Source of the DNA: Auricularia sp. M13
Taxonomy: Eukaryota; Basidiomycota; Agaricomycetes; Auriculariales; Auriculariaceae
Length of the DNA stretch: 64,000 nt
Direction: 5' to 3'
Assembly: GCA_037042915.1 (NCBI GenBank)
Contig: CM073194.1
Location: forward strand, 3,658,001-3,722,000
Shown here: positions 20,689-31,452 of the stretch, piece after piece
How the letters are laid out: every line of letters begins with the position of its first letter
Numbering within the stretch: the first letter of the stretch is position 1
Made by a program: the position numbers and the translations under genes
The notes under the pieces: model-generated
Database searches by the model: none
What the model was told of the DNA's origin: nothing
The model's input: the letters and a program-made list of their open reading frames with translations, nothing else

Positions 20689-22580
20689 CACCTCAGGTAG
20701 CTGCAACCGGGTGGCGTTAACCCTATTTTACCCCCCCGGAAAATAGGGTAGCGCCAGGCCCGCGCCCGCGCCCGCGCCTGTTGCGGGTGGGTCGGTGGGA
20801 CTGCAGGTGGTGGTGCGGGTTTCTTTGCGGCTGCCTGTATGCTAGTGCGGTTCGCTCTGCGGGTCCTGGAATGCTGCTGCGGGTTGCTCTGCGGGTGTGT
20901 GAATGCTGCTGCGGTCCGCGCTGCAGGTGTGCAGGTGCTGGTGCGGGCTGCATTGCGGGTGCGCTGGTGGTGCTGCGGTTGGCATTGCGGTCCGTGCTGC
21001 GGGTGCGCAGGTGCTGCTGCGGTCCGCATTGCAGGCCCACGGATGCTGCCACGGGTTGGCCTGCGGGTGTGCGGGTGCTGCCGCGGTTTGCAATGCGGTC
21101 CGCGCGGCGGGTGCGACGGTGCTGGTGCGGTTCCCATTGCGGTCCGCGCTGCGGGTGCGCGTGCGCAGGTGCTGCTGCGGGTCGCATTGCGGGTGCGCTG
21201 GTGGCGCTGCGGATTGCATTGCGGTCCGCTCTACAGGTGCACAGGTACCCCCGCAGGTACTGGTGCGCATTTCATTGCGGGTGCGCTGGTGACGCTGCGG
21301 GTGGCATTGCGGTCCACGCTGCGGGTGCGCTGCCGTCCGGCACATTCCGGTACTGCCCGGAATGGTGCCGCCGCCTCCGCCACCACCGGAAACGGCCGGA
21401 AATCGCCGACTGACGTCGCCGCCGCCGCCGCTGCGGTCGGAAATCGCCGGAACCGTCGCCACCGCCGCCACCGGTCGTCACCGGCGCTTATTTATGAAAA
21501 AAAAACTTTTTTACCCCAAAACACAAAATGTTCCAATTGATGTCCTTCATGTTATTATACATATAAAAGTCTTGCTAACTATAATACACAGGAATTGAAT
21601 TCTGAATGGATTAAAGCTAAATGCAGCTGCATTCACTTCTGCAGCAACCGCACCTGCAGCCGCACCTGCAATCCGCGCCTGCGCTTGCGCCTGCAGCACA
21701 TGCGGTCGCACCTGCAGGGATATCTCAAAAGAGAACAGACTTGAGACCTTTGTGACGAATTACTAAGCATAGAGCAAAGTGTGCATTAACAGAGTGACCC
21801 AGAATCTTCCAGTTGGCCAAGTTTCAAAAAGCCCGGACCCTTGTAGCATGCTCTAACTTGCTCCATGTGCTGGATGTAGCCGCAGCCGCAGCCGCAACCG
21901 CACCCGCGCCCGTGCCTGCACCCGCACCCGCAGCTGCGACTTGCAATCCGCCCGGTTACCGCACACAGGCATCCAATTGTAAGCTTCAGATACACCACAG
22001 ATCAATGAGGAATGACCATTGGAGACATGTGCCAAGTTTTCAGCGTTTCCGGAGCTTTGTGGAATATTCTGCTGCACTCTGTGCTGTTGGTGGAAGAATA
22101 CTTCCGAACCTCGGACATCGGACTTTGCCGCAGTGCAAGCCGTCCAATGATTCACATGCTATACATCGCATCCGCAATACCATCAGCCTGTATACTGTCC
22201 AAGTAGAACTGCGGTGGCTGATGGTTACAAGCACCTGCACCGGCGCCTGCGCCTGCACCGCGCCTGCAACCGCGCCCCAACGGCACCTGCAAGCATTCAC
22301 TACTATGATTCTATTTTTCATCATCCATGGACCCGCACCCGCACCCGCACCCGCACCCACGCCCGCGCCTGCAACCGCGCCCGCGCCTGCAACCACACCT
22401 GTAAGCATTTACTACTAAGCATTTACTACTAAAATTTAGTTTTTCATCATCCATGAACCCGCACCAGTACCCGCACCCGCAACCGCAACCTCACCCGCAC
22501 CCGCACCCGCAATCACATCTGCAGACGCAAACACAGCTGTACACTCACAGAATCGCATACCCTACATGGGAACACCAGCA
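20689..22580 (+). repeat. Left outer inverted arm
   Basis: Inverted copy of 25,271-27,162. From the tip inward: terminal motif, a mini-hairpin (CCCTATTTT...AAAATAGGG at about 20,727-20,754), a GC minisatellite zone to about 21,480, an A-rich spacer, a unique zone (21,720-22,230), and a second CACCCGCAC minisatellite to about 22,550. Confidence 0.93.
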
Positions 22581-25270
22581 GTGCAGTGGAACACACCTTG
22601 TGAGCCGCCAGGCTCAACGGTTAGTTACAAATCACAAATTTGAGAAATCACTGGAGAATCTACATTAGAACTCAAACACAAGCTGCCCTGTAAGCAAAAG
22701 CGACACAGGCACAAGTCTCAAAATCAGACAATGAACATCACAATTTACGATTAAATGCGAAGCATGTACATCAGAATAATTAAAGTCAACCCAGTTGCAA
22801 TTACAGGCCGTAGTGAAATGCGTAGTGAAATGCGGCTCAATCCGCATTAGAAATTGCAAGTGCAATGGATTACAAACAGCCTTACACACGGCGGTTAAAT
22901 CCGGCTTGAACCGCATTAGAAGTTGCAAGATTAGCGCATTAGACCAGACATCACTAATGCTCATTATAACACAAGTGTAATAGCTTTGAGACAGCATTAC
23001 AACTCACGCCTGAAGTGCATTAGCACTTGCACTCAAAGCAACATCACAAATGCGCATTAGTACAAAAATGTAATGGATGAGAGACATCATTACAAATTGC
23101 ACCTGAATCGCATTGGCAGTTGCATTGGAACTGACCTAGTGACGTGCATTAGCTCACAGATGTAATGGATTAGAAATGGGATTACAACTTCCTCAGTAAT
23201 CGCATTAGAAGACAAGTGTAATTAGATTACAACCGTCATTAGAACTCGCAGTGTACTGCGCATTAGGCCAGAAATGTAGTACATGCCATATGTGAGAAAC
23301 ACTCAGGCGTGGTCATGGATGATTCCATGCTCTTATGTAGCTGATCTCAGACTGTGAGCAAGTTTTGGTGCCTTGGGATGCAGTGGGGGGTAAGGTTTGT
23401 TTGCCTCAACTAAGGGAAATGGGTAGAACACTACCCCATGAAGCCATGCTTCAACCATTAAGCTTCAATGGTGAAAGTTGCTTGTATTGGACCTATTTAG
23501 CTTATCCCACTCAAGAATGGTTAATAGGGTGTACTGGCGAGGCTCGGTGCAAATGCCCCTTTTTGATGGGGAAAGAACATTGCACCCAGAGAGACCCCTC
23601 AACCCGTATCTTTCGCAAACCTGCACGTACAATCTGGGGTATGAATAAAGACTTGAGGCGCTTGGTGCCTTGACGAATGTCTCGCAACACTTTCTCAGTG
23701 CAACTACTTGCATTTTCGCCCCCATGAGCTCACAGACTTCGCTCCTCGCCCTCTATTCTCAGTCTAACGCTTTCAGGGTAGTGTATAGTGGTCACAAAAA
23801 ACGCTCAGGAAGTTTGAAGCTGAACGGAGCATGGGTGGTTGAGATATGACCTGCGCATGTCTGGACACTGAGTTGCAGCCAGTTTCACCAAGAACTGCAC
23901 ATGCAACCTACCCCACCTTTTGGAAACATGCCTCTCTCACCCAAGAAGATGCTCAGAGTTTCATATAAAATGGATCGGAGCACTTGTGGATGTGGGAGAT
24001 GCATGTTACCGAGAGGGGGGTAGGTTCATGTGCAATTCTTGGTGAAACTGGCTGCAACTCAGTGTCCAGACATGAACAGGTCATATCTCAACCACCCATG
24101 CTCCGTCCCACTTCAAACTTCCTGAGCCTTTTGTGTGACCACTATACACTACCCTGAAAGTGTTAGACTGAGAATAGAGGGCGAGGAGCGAAGTCTGTGA
24201 GCTCATGGGGGCGAAAATGCGAGCAGTTGCACTGAGAAAGGATTAACTCATATAGTGCAAGGCACAGCACAGCACAGTACTCGCATTATGTATCATATAG
24301 TGTATGCGAGAGTTCAAGAGAGTTGGGCGACAGTGTATCTCTGGGTGCAATGTCCTTTCTCCATCAAAAATGCGCATTTGCACCCAGCCCCCCCACCTCA
24401 CTGGTTTAACATAACCCAAGCTGGACAGGCTAGAGAGGCATAATACGAGTAATTTTCATCATTGAAGCTTCATGGTATATGCAGTTATTGAAGGGGAATG
24501 GCTGATCCTCCTCTCTCAGTTGAGGCAAGCAAAACTCACTTCCCCCAGCATCTGGAATCATGAACACTCGTCAGGAGGATGGGATTGATATAATGAACAC
24601 ATGGCAGGATGCAGAAGCCAAACCATGAGTTCCACATGTATCTCATGTATTACATTTTCGGCCAAATGCGCAATACACCGCGAGTTCTAATGGCATTTCT
24701 AATCAGTTACACTTACTACTTCTAATGCGATTACGCCACCAATCCTAATCCATTACATTTGCTGCTAATCGGCATCACTGAGTGTTCCTAATGTATTTTA
24801 CTAATCCAATCTCGGTGCGACTTCTAAAGCTAGCTCTGTTCAATTACTCCGGCGACTGTACACATTAGTGATGTTGGTACTAATGGCGACTTTGCGTATT
24901 AGTGATGTTTGTTCTAATACGACTACTAATGTGATTTGGATGCGAGGTCTAATGTCTTCTCTGATCCATTATAGTGATGTCCTAATGTGCAGTAGTGATG
25001 CAGCTTCTAATCGGACTGCCGTTGTGGTTAAGGCGCAAGTTCTAATGGTGTCACTGGTTATTGAACTTGTGTTCTAATGCATCTTACTCCTAATGCAGTA
25101 CTTGTAAGTTCTATTTCGGTTTAAGCCGGAATTGACCGCAGCTTGTAATGCTCTTTCTGGCGCATCTAACTTGTGTTTCCTGACACATTTGTGAGCCGTG
25201 GTTCACTGCGACTTCGAATGTTGTTCCAATGAATTATCTTTTGGAATGCCGATTCACTTTATTATGCGCT
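22581..25270. repeat. Diverged inner palindrome of the foldback element
   Basis: The inner arms match in inverted orientation at lower identity. A clear stretch is 23,690-23,935 against about 23,990-24,240, and flanking blocks such as 23,380-23,640 pair with 24,290-24,560. Outer parts (22,800-23,280 and 24,680-25,100) are arrays of degenerate units containing GCATTAG or CTAATGC and TGTAATGGATTA. No gene is supported. Confidence 0.85.
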
Positions 25271-27162
25271 CTGCTGATGTTCCCATGTAGGGTATGCGAT
25301 TCTGTGAGTGTACAGCTGTGTTTGCGTCTGCAGATGTGATTGCGGGTGCGGGTGCGGGTGAGGTTGCGGTTGCGGGTGCGGGTACTGGTGCGGGTTCATG
25401 GATGATGAAAAACTAAATTTTAGTAGTAAATGCTTAGTAGTAAATGCTTACAGGTGTGGTTGCAGGCGCGGGCGCGGTTGCAGGCGCGGGCGTGGGTGCG
25501 GGTGCGGGTGCGGGTGCGGGTCCATGGATGATGAAAAATAGAATCATAGTAGTGAATGCTTGCAGGTGCCGTTGCGGGCGCGGTTGCAGGCGCGGGTGCA
25601 GGCGCAGGCGCCGGTGCGGGTGCTTGTAACCATCAGCCACCGCAGTTCTACTTGGACAGTATACAGGCTGATGGTATTGCGGATGCGATGTATAGCATGT
25701 GAATCATTGGACGGCTTGCACTGCGGCAAAGTCCGATGTCCGAGGTTCGGAAGTATTCTTCCACCAACAGCACAGAGTGCAGCAGAATATTCCACAAAGC
25801 TCCGGAAACGCTGAAAACTTGGCACATGTCTCCAATGGTCATTCCTCATTGATCTGTGGTGTATCTGAAGCTTACAATTGGATGCCTGTGTGCGGTAACC
25901 GGGCGGATTGCAAGTCGCAGCTGCGGGTGCGGGTGCAGGCACGGGCGCGGGTGCGGTTGCGGCTGCGGCTGCGGCTACATCCAGCACATGGAGCAAGTTA
26001 GAGCATGCTACAAGGGTCCGGGCTTTTTGAAACTTGGCCAACTGGAAGATTCTGGGTCACTCTGTTAATGCACACTTTGCTCTATGCTTAGTAATTCGTC
26101 ACAAAGGTCTCAAGTCTGTTCTCTTTTGAGATATCCCTGCAGGTGCGACCGCATGTGCTGCAGGCGCAAGCGCAGGCGCGGTTGCAGGTGCGGCTGCAGG
26201 TGCGGTTGCTGCAGAAGTGAATGCAGCTGCATTTAGCTTTAATCCATTCAGAATTCAATTCCTGTGTATTATAGTTAGCAAGACTTTTATATGTATAATA
26301 ACATGAAGGACATCAATTGGAACATTTTGTGTTTTGGGGTAAAAAAGTTTTTTTTTCATAAATAAGCGCCGGTGACGACCGGTGGCGGCGGTGGCGACGG
26401 TTCCGGCGATTTCCGACCGCAGCGGCGGCGGCGGCGACGTCAGTCGGCGATTTCCGGCCGTTTCCGGTGGTGGCGGAGGCGGCGGCACCATTCCGGGCAG
26501 TACCGAATGTGCCGGACGGCAGCGCACCGCAGCGTGGACCGCAATGCCACCCGCAGCGTCACCAGCGCACCCGCAATGAAATGCGCACCAGTACCTGCGG
26601 GGTACCTGTGCACCTGTAGAGCGGACCGCAATGCAATCCGCAGCGCCACCAGCGCACCCGCAATGCGACCGCAGCAGCAGCACCGCGCGACGCACCCGCA
26701 GCGCGGACCGCAATGGGAACCGCACCAGCACCGTCGCACCCGCCGCGCGGACCGCATTGCAAACCGCGGCAGCACCCGCACACCCGCAGGCCAACCCGTG
26801 GCAGCATCCGTGGGCCTGCAATGCGGACCGCAGCAGCACCTGCGCACCCGCAGCACGGACCGCAATGCCAACCGCAGCACCACCAGCGCACCCGCAATGC
26901 AGCCCGCACCAGCACCTGCACACCTGCAGCGCGGACCGCAGCAGCATTCACACACCCGCAGAGCAACCCGCAGCAGCATTCCAGGACCCGCAGAGCGAAC
27001 CGCACTAGCATACAGGCAGCCGCAAAGAAACCCGCACCACCACCTGCAGTCCCACCGACCCACCCGCAACAGGCGCGGGCGCGGGCGCGGGCCTGGCGCT
27101 ACCCTATTTTCCGGGGGGGTAAAATAGGGTTAACGCCACCCGGTTGCAGCTACCTGAGGTGG
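25271..27162 (-). repeat. Right outer inverted arm
   Basis: Reverse-complement partner of 20,689-22,580. Small differences from the left arm are visible around 26,505-26,535 and 26,660-26,690, mostly in G/C runs. The terminal mini-hairpin is at about 27,097-27,124. Confidence 0.93.
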
Positions 27163-27170
27163 TCCGGGAG
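27163..27170. repeat. 8-bp target site duplication, right copy
   Basis: GTCCGGGA, identical to 20,681-20,688. It lies within a coding exon of the leftward gene. Confidence 0.95.
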
Positions 27171-28071
27171 ATCATACTGCGCCTCCCACCGCGTGGTCAT
27201 GCGAATCAAGAGTCCCTTGAGCTGCGCGCCCTCGGGCATCGATTTGAGGGTCTTGTGCAGCATCGTGTTCCGCTGCGCATTTCGCTTTTGGCGCAGGAGC
27301 GTCCGCCGCGGTAGGAGGATCTTCTCTTACGGTTAGCATGAATCCCAAAGTATTTCTCCATTTTGCATACCTTTCCGTTTTTGCAGCAAGCTGCCCAACC
27401 TCATCACACCGCCCTCCACCACCGCCGGTTGCGAGCTGTCCAACCTCATCACACCGCTGTCCGACCCTGCTGGCTGGTCCGCTCCTGCTCTCACTATATG
27501 CGGGTGCGCCGTCTCGTCCTCCTCGTAGTCGGGCAGGTCGGCGCCGTCGTCGAACGCGGTGCTGTACATCCGCTGCTGTACTCGCGGGACTTCCGCTGGC
27601 TGGGAGATCGCCTGTTGAGATATCGGCGTTGTCGACGTAGTCGCGCCCCTCAAGTCTGGCGTCTCGTCCTCGGCCACAGTCGCAGGCGAATGATTTTCCG
27701 CGGTCGCCGTCTGTGTCACGCCTTCTTGCGCACTCGCGAGCGGCGCAATTACCGCCTCGACCGTCTCCGAGGCGCCTTGCTGCTGCTGGGTGGAAACATT
27801 ACTTGAGTGGGGCTTGAGCAACCAGCGCGGTGGTCGCCTTTGCTTTTGCGACTGAGCCAGCTTCCTCATGGTCTGCTCGCGCAGCAAGGCTTCATAATCG
27901 GAATCGTCCTCCTCCGGTTCAAGACGCGCGTCGTCCGCCTGCACCCAGCCATCATCCGATGCGCCATCCGCGTCGACGTGACGCGACGTGGATGATGTAG
28001 AGCGCGCCGGAGAGCTCGCGCCAGTGTTCTTGGGTGGCGATCGGGTCGCCGGTTCGTGGACGACCTCTCTG

Positions 28072-28412
28072 CCAACCTGAGCAGCACCTGCAGGCTGCCA
28101 CGCTTCATGCTGGAACCCGATGTCCGACTTCGTCGACGTCAAACGCAGACGGGCGCCATCGTCGACGGCTTGACCTTGCTCGCCTTGAAACCTGCGCATT
28201 GTTTAACTCCAGTGATAATTTTCTTTGTATAATCGCGCGTACCCTGCCTCAGCACCACCTGGACGCTGCCGTGCTTCATGCTGGAACGCGACGTCCGACT
28301 CGTCGATGTCAAACGCAGACGGGGCGCCATTGTCGCCGGCTTGACCTTCCTCGCCTTGAAACCTGTGTATTGTCAACTCCAGTGATAATTTTCCTTGCAT
28401 AATCTCACGTAC
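28072..28412 (-). repeat. Tandem duplication of an exon together with its intron
   Basis: Two adjacent units of about 170 bp each contain a 50-51-nt intron (GTACGTGAG.. and GTACGCGCG.., both ending ..RCRCAG) plus a 120-nt exon. The first exon is 28,243-28,362. The second copy starts at 28,191 and runs into a longer exon. Being 120 nt, the extra exon keeps the reading frame. In the second copy two compensating one-base indels shift about ten codons (APSAFDIDE becomes ARLRLTSTK) before the frame is restored. Confidence 0.85.
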
Positions 28413-30499
28413 CCTGCCTGTTGTTCCTGATGCACAGCTGCCATCGCCGCCTCGTGCTTCTCCTTCTCCTCCTGCTGCTTCCGCGTCGCTGCTTGCGACG
28501 CGGAATCGTGCCCTTTGCACGGCGCATCCTCGAAGACTATCTCGTCCAACTCGGGGACCAAGCCATATGACAGAACCGGCACCCCGTCTTGACGATGTAA
28601 CCGAGTTCCGTGCTTGGTCGAATTGTACTTTTCGACCCACCACACGGGTACGCCGTACCGGGCGAACGTTACAGCGTCATCCTGGTTTTCGACGAAGACG
28701 CCCGGGAATCCCTCCGATTGAAGTATCGGGTCATCCGGGCGACTTCGCCCCTCGTCGGCTCAAGTTGACGATGCTTGTCATACATGCTGAGGTCGCGCAT
28801 CCTGTAGAGGGCCTTGAGGTATTCGATGTAGCCTCTAACCGAGGATACCGCGCTGAAAGGCGCCGAGCGCGCAGCGCAGGACCCACTCCGTCCCAGACTC
28901 GGACATCACGTACGCCATGGCGGACGCGGTATGTTCCCTGTCGATGCTGCCGGAGTATTTCTCCCACTGCCTCCAGAAGGGTTCATGTGACCCGGCCATA
29001 TCCCTCGCCTCGTCCCAGGCGAGGTGCGTGCGCGTGGCTTCCTGACGAACCGCTGCCCGTACACTGTCTCGAAACCTCCAAAGTCCCTCTGCCGCCGCAA
29101 CCGTGTGCCTTTCCTTGTCGAACCTCATCCAGGCGATGTCTTGATCTGGACTTTCGGCCGTCTTGAAAAACCAAGTGTCGTTTCGCTCGAACAGGTGTCT
29201 TTCGTCGCGCTTCCAGGGCCGCAGCATCGGGATGAAAGCCATATACGGCCTCATGCGCTCCGACGCACAGTGTTGCGGGAGCCACTGGCGCTCATGGATT
29301 CCATAGCGGGCGTCTGCCCGCAGTTTTTTCTCTGGGTCGGTCGGCGGCGGCGGCATAATCACGCGGTTGGAGTAGACGACCCATGTCGGGTCGTCTATGG
29401 ACGGCCAGTAGTACTGGTATGGCGTCCATGTCGATTTCGCGTCCTCCGTCTCCCCCCAGGCTAACGCCAGTTCTGAGGGCGGCGAAGGTGCGCGCGGTAT
29501 CGCTGGCGGTTTCCTCGCCTCCCAGAGCTCCCACGCCGCGCCGACGAGATGTTGCAATGTGGGATCTCTCTGCACGGCGTCGATAGTCGGGATCATGCCC
29601 TGGTATTTCTTCGGGACAATCAGCTGAAACGAGGGATCGCCAAAGACCCGGCCGCCCTCCATGTATTGCCGCCAAGTCATCGTCGTGCCCACGACGAAGC
29701 CCTTCGTGCCGTGGTACTTGTTGATGCTGTGAAATACACCGTCAGATCTGTTTGACAGGTACCGTTGAGCGGCTCACTCATAGCCCGCCAGGTCTTCAAT
29801 GGTCAAGTCTTCTGGCCGTTTGACGGGCTCCCTACGTACATTCAGGACATTAGAATATACATTTTCAGCAGTGCTTACTCTTCCGTTCGCGACTCGTCCT
29901 CGCTGGCTCGTCCAAGCCGCTCCCTGCGCTGATGTCAGCTGTGTTAATTGGCGAGTTGACAGACACGCACCGCTCATCGTTCCCGTGCCTCAGCTCGGGC
30001 GCCGTGCGAGCTCCGTCGCCGCTGCCGCCCTCGCTGCCACAGCATGAGTCTCGGTCATCGTGTCAGCGTCATTGATGTTCCTTACCCTCGAGACCGAGCG
30101 GCGCCTTCCCGTCGCTCCATCTCCACGCGCTCCCGCTCCTCCCTCTGTCGCTCGAGCTTCTCTCTCTCGCTCTGCTCCCTCCTCGTCCTCCACGCCTCCA
30201 TTTCCGCTTGGTTCATCCGCCGTTTCTTCCACTTTGGCATCGCGCTTCGCGGAATTCAGTCTGTATCGGGCAGTGAGCATCAATGAGGATGACTGGTCTC
30301 ATTCGAGAGCCAGCTGTACTCACATCCGTAGTATGAGCTGATCTGGGCTGCGACGCCGCCGATGCGACTTGAGCTTTGTCTAACAAATGTCTGCGCTTGG
30401 TACTCACGGTGACACACCTCGTCTGCGGCAGGCGGCGGGTGTTTTGGTTCGCTGTGAAATATAATCAGCTTCGAAGAGGATGGCCTTGAGCGCAGACAA

Positions 30500-31345
30500 G
30501 TATGGCCTCTGCATGGACGCGCGACTTGCGGTCGCCCATCGCGAGTGAAGCACTCGCCGCAGAGCAGGCCGTACACCCGATCGCCAACGTCTGGCCTGGG
30601 CCCCGAGCTTCGCTCTGCGGCGAGGTACATCTCGTCTACGACCGAGGCATGCATGATGACAGTGAACAAAAATCTACTCACGATTCTCGTGGGGGTGCTC
30701 GATGTCGACAGGGACGGCAGTGCTCTGTCGAATTTCATTAGCATCGAAGACCATGACATTGAGCCCAGGCGAGTTTTGCGTCTGCATCGACGCGCGACTT
30801 GCGATCTCCCACCGCGAGTAGGGCACTCGCCGCAGAGCAGACCGTACACCCGATCGCCAACGTCTGGCCTGGGCCCCGAGCTTCGCTCTGCGGCGAGGTA
30901 CATCTTGTCTACGACCGAGGCATGCAGGACGACAGTGAACAACAATCTACTCACGTTTCTCGTGGGCGTGCTCGATGTCGACAGGGACGGCAGTGCTCTG
31001 CAAAATTTTATTAGCTTCGATGACAATGGTGTCGAGCCCAAGCGAGAATAGTGACTGCGTCGACGCGCGACTTGCTGCAGAGCCTGCCGCGTGACCTGAT
31101 CGCCTAGGTAGGGCGTGGGTCTCGCAACCTGCACTGCAGCAAGTCTCGAGTGTCATGCAGCCACAGAAACTGAGTGGCGGATAATATCTCCAGCAGCGAG
31201 TGAAGCGCTCGCCGCAGAGCAGGCCGTACACCCGATCGCCAACGTCTGGCCTGGGCCCCAAGCCTTGCTCTACGGCGAGCGACATCTCGTGTGCCACCCA
31301 GGCAAGCAGAATGACAGCGAAGAAAATCGTACTCACAGTTCGCGT
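30500..31345 (-). repeat. Tandem exon/intron repeats, about 272-bp period
   Basis: Three copies of a unit share CCGATCGCCAACGTCTGG (near 30,580, 30,852 and 31,229) and an intron-like segment that on the minus strand starts GTGAGTA and ends ..GAG before ATGTACCTCG or ATGTCGCTCG. Spacing of the first two copies is 272 bp; the third is separated by an extra 110 bp. The intron-like 51-nt segment also reads open, so spliced and unspliced transcripts would both keep a frame. Confidence 0.8.
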
Positions 31346-31452
31346 CGCGGTGCGCAATGTGGACTGGCAGGGGAGCACCCACGTGTGTGCGCGCGAAGTT
31401 GGGTAGATGTATTACCTGCGCTGCGACTACGGCCACACCTAACGTCTAGGGT

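Larger units (their letters stand above)
20689..27162. mobile_element. 6,474-bp palindromic (foldback) DNA transposon, non-autonomous
   Basis: The element starts CACCTCAGGTAGCTGCAACC and ends with the reverse complement. Outer arms 20,689-22,580 and 25,271-27,162 (each about 1.89 kb) are nearly identical inverted copies, differing in a few substitutions and one-base indels. The interior (22,580-25,270) is also an imperfect palindrome centred near 23,925, so the whole element can fold on itself. It contains GC-rich minisatellite DNA (TGCGGGTGC, GCACCCGCA) and no transposase; the long frames on both strands are artefacts of the repeats. An 8-bp duplication flanks it. The TSD size fits hAT or Zisupton/KDZ superfamilies; the ends do not decide between them. 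It must be mobilised in trans if still active. A perfect TSD and near-identical arms argue for recent insertion. Confidence 0.93.
27163..31436 (-). pseudogene. 5' part of the transposon-interrupted gene, many short introns
   Basis: Several exons can be followed leftward. Clear introns are: 29,736-29,788 (GTGAGC...TTTCACAG), 28,363-28,412, 28,192-28,242, and 27,326-27,370 (GTATGC...GTAAG). The main exon (about 28,835-29,735) encodes a Trp/Pro-rich region beginning TMTWRQYMEGGRVFGDPSF. A Gln/Glu-rich coiled segment (28,414-28,500), two copies of a 40-residue exon, and a disordered segment (27,371-28,000) follow. Two frame changes without good splice sites (about 28,820 and 28,730) suggest decay or missed introns. 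The region above 30.4 kb is built of tandem copies of a 272-bp exon/intron unit. The start codon is not certain, and the gene seems cut again at 31,436 by the left end of the inverted-repeat block. The family function is unknown. Confidence 0.65.

Noticed and set aside
20781-21540. Overlapping 130-230-codon frames rich in Cys, Arg, Ala and His on both strands (also 26,440-27,127)
   Set aside because: They follow the GC-rich TGCGGGTGC minisatellite in all frames and mirror each other in the two arms; composition explains them, and there is no start context, splicing or domain.
22800-23280. Possible interstitial telomere repeat
   Set aside because: The core is GCATTAG in irregular spacing, not tandem TTAGGG.
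20689-27162. piggyBac or Tc1/mariner assignment for the palindrome
   Set aside because: The target duplication is 8 bp and is neither TTAA nor TA.
30500-31345. CRISPR-like spaced repeats
   Set aside because: The unit is 272 bp with exon/intron structure and the organism is eukaryotic; no short repeats with unique equal-length spacers.
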